Part shown: piece after piece, positions 51,764 through 59,178 of the stretch | How positions within the stretch are numbered: position 1 is the stretch's first letter | Layout of the letters: every line of letters begins with the position of its first letter | Assembly: GCA_019636515.1 (NCBI GenBank) | Contig: JAHBXI010000001.1 | Coordinates: forward strand, 310,001 to 374,000 | From: Phycisphaeraceae bacterium | GTDB taxonomy: Bacteria; Planctomycetota; Phycisphaerae; Phycisphaerales; UBA1924 | Length of the DNA stretch: 64,000 bases | Reading direction: 5' to 3' | Program-made: the position numbers and the translations under genes | The notes under the pieces: model-generated | Databases searched by the model: none | Told to the model about the DNA's origin: nothing | What the model saw: the letters and a program-made list of their open reading frames with translations, nothing else

Positions 51764-52843
51764 TTACACGACCGCGCCGTGGGGGATCGGGTGGTCGGCC
51801 GCGACCGCCGCGGCGAGTTTTTTCCCGGGGATCTCGTCGAGACGCCAGGGCTCGAGTCCGGTGCCGGGGCGCTTGATGGTCAGGTCGCCAGGGGTGAGGA
51901 GATGCCCCGCGGGCAGGTCGCGTCGCGCGACGATCGACTGGCGGGAGAGGCGGCGGACGTCCTGCTCGATATCAAGAACTTGCTTGACCGCTTCGATCGG
52001 GGGCCGTGAATAGGACGTGGGTGATCCGTAGCGGAGGTGGGCTCGCCGTTCGCCGGAGGCCATCCGCGCCGCGTGCGCGTATTCGCGGAAGCGGTCGGGA
52101 GTAAGCGAGGCCGCGTGATCCGGCCCGACGGAGGCGTTGTCGAGGGTGAGGTGCTTTTCGAGGATGCACGCCCCGCGGGCGGCGGCCTGGGCGCCGGTTT
52201 CAACGCCGGTGGTATGGTCGCTGTAGCCGACCGGGCCGGGGAAGATATCCGCGATCGCGGCGATGCCGCCGAGTTCCTTGTGGTCATCGGGCGTGGGATA
52301 ACTGCTGACGCACTGGAGCACCGCGACGCGGTCGCGTGCCTCCTTGGCCCAGGTCAGGGCGCGGCCGACCTCGGGCAGGGTCGAGGCTCCGGTGCTGATG
52401 ATGAGGGGCCGGCCGGTGGCGGCCAGCGCGGCGAGCAGGGGCCGGTGGATGATGTCGGGCGAGGCGGACTTGTACGCATCCCAGGGAAGGGCGTCGGCGG
52501 GCGTGACGAGTTCGAGTGAAAAGACGGTGACGATGGCATGAACGGCCCGCTGGTGAGCCCGCTGGACGACGCGGGCCATGGCGTCGAGTGGGAGTTCGAG
52601 CCTTCGCAGCATGTCGATGGGGTCTGATTCTCCCGCGTCGCGCTGGTAGTTGGCCAGCGTCGAAGCGCGGCTGATCAGTCGGTCGGCCTCGAAGTACTGG
52701 AGTTTGACGGCGTCGGCGCCCGCCTGGGCGGCGGCATCGACCAGTTCGATGGCCGTGTCGAGCGAACCGTTGTGGTTCACGCCGATCTCGGCGATGACGT
52801 ACGGGTCGTGGTTGGAGGAGATGGGTCGGTCGGCGATCCTCAT
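51764..52843 (-). CDS. N-acetylneuraminate (nonulosonic acid) synthase NeuB
   Basis: Condenses a modified hexosamine with phosphoenolpyruvate to make a sialic-type acid. Length is 359 residues. The TIM-barrel part has YVIAEIGVNHNGSLDTA, ADAVKLQYFEAD, IISTGAST, LQCVSSYP and VGYSDHTTG, all NeuB signatures. The C-terminal 65 residues form the antifreeze-like SAF domain (SIVARRDLPAGHLLTPGDL). Whether it makes sialic, legionaminic or pseudaminic acid cannot be told. ATG 52843 follows the neuA stop by 10 bp; the longer reading adds 28 unlikely residues. Last gene of the lspA-lepB-neuA-neuB run. Confidence 0.88.
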   Translation of the reverse strand: MRIADRPISSNHDPYVIAEIGVNHNGSLDTAIELVDAAAQAGADAVKLQYFEADRLISRASTLANYQRDAGESDPIDMLRRLELPLDAMARVVQRAHQRAVHAIVTVFSLELVTPADALPWDAYKSASPDIIHRPLLAALAATGRPLIISTGASTLPEVGRALTWAKEARDRVAVLQCVSSYPTPDDHKELGGIAAIADIFPGPVGYSDHTTGVETGAQAAARGACILEKHLTLDNASVGPDHAASLTPDRFREYAHAARMASGERRAHLRYGSPTSYSRPPIEAVKQVLDIEQDVRRLSRQSIVARRDLPAGHLLTPGDLTIKRPGTGLEPWRLDEIPGKKLAAAVAADHPIPHGAVV

Positions 52844-52853
52844 GGTGAACCGA

Positions 52854-53633
52854 TCACGCCCTGACGGGCGGTTGCTCGACAAGCCGGTTGGCGTCTCGCA
52901 GGATGGCATCGGCGACGGCAAGATCAATCGGGGAGTCGATGTCCACGACCGAACCCTCCGGGTTGCGGATCCCGCGGCGGTCCTTGCCGAGGAAGGCGTG
53001 AGGGCCGGGTTCGACGCCGGCGACCTTCAGAAACAGGGCCGCTCGCCGCACGGCCAGCACGCCGCCGTCTGGGATGAACGCCGGCGGGAGGTCCTGTCGG
53101 CGATGGACGCCGTGATTCAGGACCGTGCCTTCCCACGGCTCGACACAACCCTGGGCGTTGAGACGGGCGGTCCACCACGGATGATATTTGCCGACGGGGG
53201 AATAACTCTGAACGCTGTCGCAGGAGGAGGCGACGCACAGGTCCAGGGCGCGATCGATCAGCCCCGGCGGCCTGACCGGGACGTTGCCGTAGAGGATGAC
53301 GACCGGATCAAGGGTGACGCCCATCGCGCGGTCGTGATCGTGCGAGCACAGGGCATGGTCGATCGTCACGACGGCGTGCCGGGCCGCGTCGTCGATGGTC
53401 GCGGTGTCGGTGGCAAGGGCATCGGGGCGGCCGACGACTCGAACGCCCATGCCCTCGGCGAGGCGTTGGATCTCCGGGTCGTCGGTGCTGACACAAACCA
53501 GGTGGACGCGTGCGGCCTGGAGCGCGGCCTCGATCGTCCAGCGGACGCAGGGCTTTCCCGCGACAGGGCGGGTGTTCTTGCCGGGTACCCCCCGGCTCCC
53601 CGCGCGTGCCAGAATGACCGCCAGTGCTCCCAT
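52854..53633 (-). CDS. CMP-nonulosonic acid cytidylyltransferase NeuA-like
   Basis: Activates a sialic-type acid with CTP for transfer to glycans. Length 259 residues from ATG 53633. The nucleotide-binding opening is LAVILARAGSRGVPGKNTRP and later VSTDDPEIQRLAEGMGVRVV and DSVQSYSPVGKYHPWW, with a conserved D-x-D-x-P near the end (VVDIDSPIDLAVADAI). ATG 53642 three codons further upstream is an alternative. It sits between lepB (31 bp) and neuB (10 bp), which supports a role in the same surface-sugar pathway. Confidence 0.85.
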   Translation of the reverse strand: MGALAVILARAGSRGVPGKNTRPVAGKPCVRWTIEAALQAARVHLVCVSTDDPEIQRLAEGMGVRVVGRPDALATDTATIDDAARHAVVTIDHALCSHDHDRAMGVTLDPVVILYGNVPVRPPGLIDRALDLCVASSCDSVQSYSPVGKYHPWWTARLNAQGCVEPWEGTVLNHGVHRRQDLPPAFIPDGGVLAVRRAALFLKVAGVEPGPHAFLGKDRRGIRNPEGSVVDIDSPIDLAVADAILRDANRLVEQPPVRA

Positions 53634-53664
53634 CGTGGCCATCTCTCCATAGGTCTGGGGCCGG

Positions 53665-55377
53665 TCACCAGATGAGCCGCATGCGTCCGACGTCGGGGAT
53701 GGGGATGCGTCGGTTGGGGTCCGCCGCCGGGAGGTAGACAAAGAAGGCCTTCCCGATCAGAAGGCTGCGGTGTACGACGCCGATCGTCGAATCGAATTCC
53801 GCCGCCACCCACGGATCCACGGAGTTCCATGCCCGGCCGTCGAGGCTGGAAGGGCTGTTGTCTCCGCAGCAGAAGAACTGGTCGGGCGAGGTGGTCAGGA
53901 CGGTCCTGGGGTCGGTCGTGAGGCCGGGGGGACCGACGATCCCGCCCTTGTTGGTCGCCTGGTAATGGAGGTCCCTCCACAGGCCGACACGGCTGAGCGT
54001 CACGGGAGAACCCTGGAAGGCGATGCTGACGCCGGGGCGTCGGTATTTGGTTCCATCCACCAGAACCCCCGGGCGGGCGCCGCCGGCGGTCGATTCCTCG
54101 ACATCACGGAGCGTCAACCCCATGGCGTGGGCGATTCGCTGGGCCGGGGACCAGGCGTACTGGGCATGCACGATCGGCCGTCCATCGATCCAGACCTTCA
54201 ACGATTGATCGACGTGCCAGAACTCGACCATGGAGACACGCCCGGGCGTGAACAACCCCGGCACCTGGGCCGTGGCCAGGGCGGTCCAGGGGCGGTCTTC
54301 CCCGACGATGGCCGGATCCTCTCGCATGTTGATGGTGGCGGTGCCTTCGGCGAGCAAGGCCTGGAATTGATGCCCTCGCGCGACGATGTTGAACGCCCCC
54401 TGCAACCCGTTGTCCTGGGGCTTGACACCGGCGGCCACTCGAAGGTCCGAGACCGGGTAATAGAGCATCGGTCCCTGGTGCGGGTAGGTCGGCCGCCACA
54501 TGGATCCAAGCAGGACCGCGCTGGGACCGACCTGGGAGCGCAGGTCGGCCTCGTTGTATGGGAAACGGTCCACCAGCGGCCAGCGTTCGATGTCCCAGTC
54601 AAGGCGCGTCGGGGAAGACTGCCCGTAGTGATAGGTGGGCCGGTCGTTCATCTCCCATCCGGGCGTGGAGGGAGTCCACGGGCAGTAGAACCACTGCCGC
54701 CCGTCGATCCGGGCGGACGCGGGGGTGTACTGGCTTTCGAAGATGGATTGCCAGACGGCCCGCTGGACCAGTTCGGGCTTTCGGGCGATCGACCATCCCT
54801 CGCCCTCCCAGGGGTGGAGCGGATCCTGGTCGGCGCTGGAGGCGGGGCGGACGAAGATGTCGCCGTCGACGATGGCGACCTGCTCGTTGGGGAGGCCGAC
54901 GAGGCGCTTGATGACGTTTTCCTGCGGCTTTTGTGGGTTCTTGAAGACAACGATGTCGAACCTCGCGGGATCGAAGATCGAGAACAGGTACTTGAGGACA
55001 AAGACGCGGTCCCCCGACAGGGCGGGCATCGCCCGGGGGCTGAGGCGGTAATTGCTCATCGGGTCATGGACGACGATCGGCCCTTCGCGGCCCGTTCTCT
55101 GGACCGGGGCGGGGAAGTCGAATCCGCCGTCGAGGTATTCCCAGGGGGCGACGGTCCATTCAGCGCCGGTCACGGGGCTTTGGAACCGCATGTGCGCGCC
55201 CAGGAGGGTGGGCGCCATGGAGCCGGTGGGGATCTGGAACCCCTCGACCACAAAGCCGCGGAAGACAAAGGCCAGGACCAGCGAGATCAGCACGGAGATC
55301 ACCGTGTCCTTCGTGTTGGAAGGCTCCGCGGGTGGGGCGCCCGCGACCGAGACCACGCCGTGCTGCTGGTTCGACAT
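53665..55377 (-). CDS. lepB: Signal peptidase I with a large inserted domain
   Basis: Removes signal peptides from exported proteins. A membrane segment (about 24-46) is followed by box B FQIPTGSMAPTLLG with the catalytic Ser53 and box D GDRVFVLKYLF with the catalytic Lys129. FDIVVFKNPQKPQENVIKRLVGLPNEQ follows as expected. Then comes about 330 residues of insertion with beta-type stretches (for example FNIVARGHQFQALLAEG and VEFWHVDQSLKVWIDG) before the conserved box E CCGDNSPSSLDGRAW at the C-terminus. The total of 570 residues is more than twice the usual length. ATG 55377 is preferred; ATG 55407 is possible. It follows lspA by 55 bp. Confidence 0.88.
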   Translation of the reverse strand: MSNQQHGVVSVAGAPPAEPSNTKDTVISVLISLVLAFVFRGFVVEGFQIPTGSMAPTLLGAHMRFQSPVTGAEWTVAPWEYLDGGFDFPAPVQRTGREGPIVVHDPMSNYRLSPRAMPALSGDRVFVLKYLFSIFDPARFDIVVFKNPQKPQENVIKRLVGLPNEQVAIVDGDIFVRPASSADQDPLHPWEGEGWSIARKPELVQRAVWQSIFESQYTPASARIDGRQWFYCPWTPSTPGWEMNDRPTYHYGQSSPTRLDWDIERWPLVDRFPYNEADLRSQVGPSAVLLGSMWRPTYPHQGPMLYYPVSDLRVAAGVKPQDNGLQGAFNIVARGHQFQALLAEGTATINMREDPAIVGEDRPWTALATAQVPGLFTPGRVSMVEFWHVDQSLKVWIDGRPIVHAQYAWSPAQRIAHAMGLTLRDVEESTAGGARPGVLVDGTKYRRPGVSIAFQGSPVTLSRVGLWRDLHYQATNKGGIVGPPGLTTDPRTVLTTSPDQFFCCGDNSPSSLDGRAWNSVDPWVAAEFDSTIGVVHRSLLIGKAFFVYLPAADPNRRIPIPDVGRMRLIW

Positions 55378-55432
55378 GCCGGTGAGAGTAGCCGCGGCGG
55401 GCATCATCCGCGCCCGGTCACCGCGCGCCGGC

Positions 55433-56080
55433 TCAGGCCGGCGCCCGATCGCGATCGGCGCGAGCGGCGCCGCGCCAGGACTGGACCAGCAGGATCCCGA
55501 TGGCGATGAGCAGGAACAGGTCCGCGACGTTGGAGACGTACGGCCAGACTTCCCGCGAGCCGTTGGGCAGGGTCCAGCCAAAGGGCAGGCGCACGCCGGG
55601 GAGCGGGTGAATGAAGTCTCGGACGCAGGCGAACACGAGACGGTCGTAGAGGTTCCCGACGGCCCCGGCGATGAGCAGGCCGATGGCGGCGTGTGAGGCG
55701 GTCTGTCGCGGCGTGGTCCACCGCATGAAGATCCACCCGGCGAAGGCGATGGCCACGAACGTGACGGTGATGAAGAACGCTCGCTTGCCGGCGCCGATGC
55801 CGAACACGGCCCCGGGGTTCAGCACGAGCGTGAACTCCAGCAGCCTTGGCACGACCACGACCGGCGGATGGGGCGGGATCAGCCCCGCCAGGCCGGAAGA
55901 TGCCATGACTCTCTCACGGTCCACGATGACCGGATCGCCGGCGATGGTGGCAAAGGCCCAGGACTTGGTCGCCAGGTCCGCGGCCAGGCCCGCCAGGGTC
56001 ACCGCCAGCAGCACCACCCAGGCCCGGGCGCTTCGCCGGGTCGATGTCGTGGCTCGATGTTCGGTCGTCGTGGTCGTCAC
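55433..56080 (-). CDS. lspA: Lipoprotein signal peptidase LspA
   Basis: Aspartic membrane protease that cleaves lipoprotein precursors. A 215-residue protein with four membrane segments. Family motifs are DLATKSWA, LVLNPGAVFGIG, the first catalytic Asp in GAVGNLYDR (about 146), FIHP and the second Asp in VSNVADLF (about 187). A 25-residue Thr/Arg-rich N-terminal extension and one insertion make it longer than the common 160-170. The GTG start overlaps the stop of the dksA-like gene (GTGA), so the two are coupled. Confidence 0.9.
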   Translation of the reverse strand: MTTTTTEHRATTSTRRSARAWVVLLAVTLAGLAADLATKSWAFATIAGDPVIVDRERVMASSGLAGLIPPHPPVVVVPRLLEFTLVLNPGAVFGIGAGKRAFFITVTFVAIAFAGWIFMRWTTPRQTASHAAIGLLIAGAVGNLYDRLVFACVRDFIHPLPGVRLPFGWTLPNGSREVWPYVSNVADLFLLIAIGILLVQSWRGAARADRDRAPA

Positions 56081-56928
56081 AGCCTCATCTGGCGGCGTTC
56101 GAGATCACGGGCCGCCTCGATGGAATACTTCGCCCAGGGGAGTTCCTCCAGGCGTTCGATCTTGATGGGCTTGCCCGTCAACTCACAGACACCATACGTC
56201 CCGTTCTCGATACGCGTGAGTGCCTCGTCGATCTCGCGGATGAGTTTGCGGTCCGCCGCGGCCAGGTCGAGCGAGAGCGACTGGTCGTAGGTCTCGGAGC
56301 CCTGCTCGGCCATGTGCTGAGGGAGGCTTGAGAGCGATCCGCTCTCTCGCTTGAGCGCCTCGGATTCCATCGATGAAACATCACGCACGAGTTCGACGCG
56401 CTTCTGGAGAAGGACCTGTCGGAAATGCGCGAGTTCCTTTTTCCCGAAGGGGGACTTGGCTTCCTTCCTTGGGCCGTCGGCGTCGTGTCCGTGGTAGCCA
56501 AGCGGCTGGAAGGGGGTTGCCGCCGGCCCGGAAGGGATCAGCGGCTTCATCGTGCCCGACTTGCCGCCCATCATCGAGGAGACCGCGGCGGCCCCGCTCA
56601 TCGGCGCGCGGGGCTTTGGCTTTGGTTTCTTGACCACCTTGGGCGTCACGATCGTGATGCCTTTGCGACCGCCCTTGCCATCGGCCGGGGCGGGGGCCGC
56701 CTTCGACGGCGCGCCGGCCTTGGTCGGGGAACCCTTTGGGGCGGGCTTGGCCTTGGGGCGCTCGGCGGGCCTGGGCTTTTTGACGGGAGCGACTTTGGCC
56801 TTGCCCTTGGACGGGGCCGGGCGGGACTTGCCCGCGGGCTTGTTCTTGACGGGCGATCGAGTGCCCCCCGCCGAGGATCCCGGTTTTCCGGCCGTCGTTT
56901 TCGACGATTTCGAGGTCTTTTTCGCCAA
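56077..56928 (-). CDS. DksA/TraR-like protein with basic N-terminal tail
   Basis: A 283-residue protein. The first 120 residues are very rich in Lys, Pro and Ala, like a histone H1-type DNA-binding tail. The C-terminal 120 residues match DksA/TraR: FRQVLLQKRVELVRDVSSME, then LAAADRKLIREIDEALTRIE and GTYGVCELTGKPIKIERLEE. Of the four zinc Cys expected, only the first remains (the others are replaced by Thr, Ser and Ala), so the zinc finger is probably absent and the fold must be held differently. A role in transcription control is inferred. It is first of the dksA-lspA-lepB-neuA-neuB run. Confidence 0.82.
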   Translation of the reverse strand: MAKKTSKSSKTTAGKPGSSAGGTRSPVKNKPAGKSRPAPSKGKAKVAPVKKPRPAERPKAKPAPKGSPTKAGAPSKAAPAPADGKGGRKGITIVTPKVVKKPKPKPRAPMSGAAAVSSMMGGKSGTMKPLIPSGPAATPFQPLGYHGHDADGPRKEAKSPFGKKELAHFRQVLLQKRVELVRDVSSMESEALKRESGSLSSLPQHMAEQGSETYDQSLSLDLAAADRKLIREIDEALTRIENGTYGVCELTGKPIKIERLEELPWAKYSIEAARDLERRQMRL

Positions 56929-57131
56929 GTCAATCGCCTGTAAGGGACTCGGAGGGATTGCCGACGCCGTGCGCTGCCACGCACACCCTTACGAAAGGGT
57001 GCCAACCGTAGGAACACCGGGCGGGGGAGTCAAAGAACCAACCCGGGCCTTGCATGGCCGGGTCGTGGACCCGCGGGCCGAACGTGGGCCGGGACCCGTC
57101 GGTGTGACCATCGGCCCCATGTCCATGCCGA

Positions 57132-58223
57132 TCAATCGGCGGGCATCGGATCGGCCGCGACCGCCGATGGGGCTTGTTCGAGCCAACTCCCCATCGATCG
57201 GAACCTGGCGTACCTGCCGTCGAGGAGTTCCTGGACGGGCTTGCGGATCAGTTCGTCGAGCGACTGGACGATCCACTGCCTGACCTGGTCGGCCGTCCCG
57301 CGGGGATCGCGGTGCGCTCCTCCCACCGGCTCGGGGATGATCGCGTCGATGATCCCCAGGGAGAGGTTGTCCCTGGCGGTCAGCCGGAGCGACTGGGCGG
57401 CGGCGGAGTTGGTCTGCTCGTTGGCCTCTTTCCAGAGGATGGCGGCGCACCCCTCGGGGCTGATGACCGAGTACCAGGAGTTCTGGAGCATGGCGACGCG
57501 ATCGGCAACGGCGATTCCCAGCGCGCCCCCGGAACCTCCTTCGCCGATGACCACGCTGACGATGGGCACGGGGAGGCGGGACATCTCCCGCATGTTGACG
57601 GCGATGGCCTCGGCCTGCCCGCGCTGCTCGGCGCCCAGGCCCGGATAGGCTCCGGGGGTATCCACGAAGGTGACGATGGGAACGCCATGCTTGGCGGCCA
57701 GTTCCATCTTGGCGAGGGCTTTTCGGTACCCCTCGGGGTGGGCGCAGCCGAAGTGACAGGCGATCTTCTCGGCGGTTTCCTTGCCCTTCTGGTGGCCGAC
57801 GATCATCGCCTTGTGCGGCCCGATCCGGGCGAATCCCGTCACGATCGCGGGGTCTTCTCCGTACCGCCGGTCGCCGTGGAGTTCGGCAAAGTCACGGGCG
57901 ATCATCGCGATGTAATCCCGTGTCTGCGGACGCGCGGGGTGGCGAGCCACTCGAACGGTCTGCCAGGGGGTGAGTTTCCCGTAGATCTCGGCGAGTTGGC
58001 GTCGGTGGGACTCCCGGAGTTCGGCGATGCGGGCGAGCAGGCGCTGGGCCTGGGGATCGAGCATCGTCACCGAGCCGAGCGGGTCGAGAGCCGCCTCGGG
58101 AGCGAGCCCCGCGGTTGGGGAGCGAGAAGGGAACTCGCGATCGAACCGGCCCTGGGCCTCGGCGATCTCCTGTTCGAGGGCCGAGAGTGGTTTCTCGAAG
58201 TCGAGTTGATAGAACGCGGACAT
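57132..58223 (-). CDS. accA: Acetyl-CoA carboxylase carboxyltransferase subunit alpha
   Basis: Alpha subunit of the enzyme that makes malonyl-CoA for fatty-acid synthesis. Length 363, slightly long. Signatures in order: LDFEKPLSALEQEI, RRYGEDPAIVTGFARI, MIVGHQKGKETAEKI, VDTPGAYPGLGAEQRGQAEA, GEGGSGGALGIAVADRV and YSVISPEGCAAILWK. A 15-residue insertion follows the N-terminal helix. accD is not in the window. It is followed by 203 bp without a gene up to the dksA-like start, and preceded by a G-rich repeat. Confidence 0.95.
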   Translation of the reverse strand: MSAFYQLDFEKPLSALEQEIAEAQGRFDREFPSRSPTAGLAPEAALDPLGSVTMLDPQAQRLLARIAELRESHRRQLAEIYGKLTPWQTVRVARHPARPQTRDYIAMIARDFAELHGDRRYGEDPAIVTGFARIGPHKAMIVGHQKGKETAEKIACHFGCAHPEGYRKALAKMELAAKHGVPIVTFVDTPGAYPGLGAEQRGQAEAIAVNMREMSRLPVPIVSVVIGEGGSGGALGIAVADRVAMLQNSWYSVISPEGCAAILWKEANEQTNSAAAQSLRLTARDNLSLGIIDAIIPEPVGGAHRDPRGTADQVRQWIVQSLDELIRKPVQELLDGRYARFRSMGSWLEQAPSAVAADPMPAD

Positions 58224-58274
58224 GCCCGATGGTAGGAGAATCGCGGCGTGATCGACGCTCCGCCGGGTCGTGCC

Positions 58275-58314
58275 GGGGGGCTCCGGGCGCGGGGGGCGCC
58301 GGGGGGCGCCGGGG
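58275..58314 (+). repeat. G-rich repeat with quadruplex potential upstream of accA
   Basis: The plus strand reads GGGGGG-ctcc-GGG-cgc-GGGGGG-cgcc-GGGGGG-cgcc-GGGG: five runs of at least three G separated by 3-4 nt. This fits the usual pattern for an intramolecular G-quadruplex. It lies 52 bp upstream of the accA start, on the strand that is the template for accA. Two of the units (gggggg-cgcc) are direct repeats. Confidence 0.75.
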
Positions 58315-58352
58315 AAGGGTCGCTCGGAGAACCGTTCGCGTCCGGTGGGCCG

Positions 58353-58844
58353 TCAGGTGACCTTCCCGGCGGCGACGGCCTGGGCGGTCATGTCGCGGAC
58401 GTACCGCTGGAACTCGTCGTGAAGGATCTTCATTTTCTTGTCGTCGATCATCTTCTGGAACGACTCTTCCTGCTCGATGATCTTCATGCGGTCGACCCAA
58501 CTCTTGTAGTAGTCGTCTGGGAGTTGCCTCATCCGGTGGCTGAACCAGACGATCTCGAAGATGGAGAGTTGCATGAGGTTCATGAAATGCTCACGGATCT
58601 CCTGGTCGGTCTGGAGGTCCACGACGTCGTGCTTGTAGACACGGGCCAGGGAGGGGTCCTCGACCCGCATCCGGCGCAACTGCATCTGGAGTTCGACCAG
58701 TTTCGTGAAATTTGAGACGTACGCGGCCCTGCGCCAGTGTCGGAACTGAAGTCCCGTGTAGACAAGGCCGAAGGCGAAGATCGTGCTGGTGATGAACTGG
58801 AGGGCGACTTTGAGCCATTCCAGGATCGTGTCGGAAGGAGGCAT
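58353..58844 (-). CDS. Small hypothetical membrane-anchored protein
   Basis: A 163-residue protein I do not recognise. It has one N-terminal membrane segment (WLKVALQFITSTIFAFGLVY, about 10-29), then a soluble helical region with a strongly charged pattern (LQMQLRRMRVEDPSLARVYK, YKSWVDRMKIIEQEESF). The C-terminal half could form a coiled coil. ATG 58844 is chosen; a much longer reading from 59375 would run through the repeat arrays and overlap the metallopeptidase. No ribosome-binding site is obvious. It is divergent from the metallopeptidase gene. Confidence 0.6.
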   Translation of the reverse strand: MPPSDTILEWLKVALQFITSTIFAFGLVYTGLQFRHWRRAAYVSNFTKLVELQMQLRRMRVEDPSLARVYKHDVVDLQTDQEIREHFMNLMQLSIFEIVWFSHRMRQLPDDYYKSWVDRMKIIEQEESFQKMIDDKKMKILHDEFQRYVRDMTAQAVAAGKVT

Positions 58845-58988
58845 GGGGCGATGGTACGGGGGGCGGTGAGCCGGCGAGGCGGTCAACTTGCGTTGCGGTG
58901 GCGTTCGTGGTATACCCCTTGAAGCGGCGTCGCCTCGGGGCGGTGGCGCTGGGCGGGCCGTCGATGACCCGGATCGGGCTGGGTTGCG

Positions 58989-59060
58989 GGTTCCGGTCTT
59001 GGTTCCGGTTTTGGTTTCGGTCCTGGTTTCGGTCTTGATTTCGGTCTTGGTTTCAGTCTG
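58989..59060 (+). repeat. Tandem repeat, 6 x 12 bp (GGTTTCGGTCTT)
   Basis: Six consecutive 12-bp units with consensus ggtttcggtctt, each differing from the consensus at no more than two positions. The plus strand here has almost no A. The region lies in the 334-bp gap (58845-59178) between two divergent genes. Confidence 0.9.
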
Positions 59061-59080
59061 GGAGTGGCACCGGGTCTGGC

Positions 59081-59134
59081 TTTGGGCTTGGGTTTGGTTT
59101 TGGGCTTGGGTTTGGTTTTGGGCTTGGGTTTGGC
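59081..59134 (+). repeat. Tandem repeat, 3 x 18 bp (TTTGGGCTTGGGTTTGGT), G-quadruplex potential
   Basis: Three adjacent copies of an 18-bp unit with only the last base of copy 3 differing. Each unit holds two GGG runs and one GG run, giving six GGG runs in 54 bp on the plus strand, enough for a G-quadruplex. It ends 45 bp before the metallopeptidase start. Confidence 0.9.
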
Positions 59135-59178
59135 ATGCCGGCCGACTCGTGCCCGAATTCAAGGATCGGGGGGTTCTC

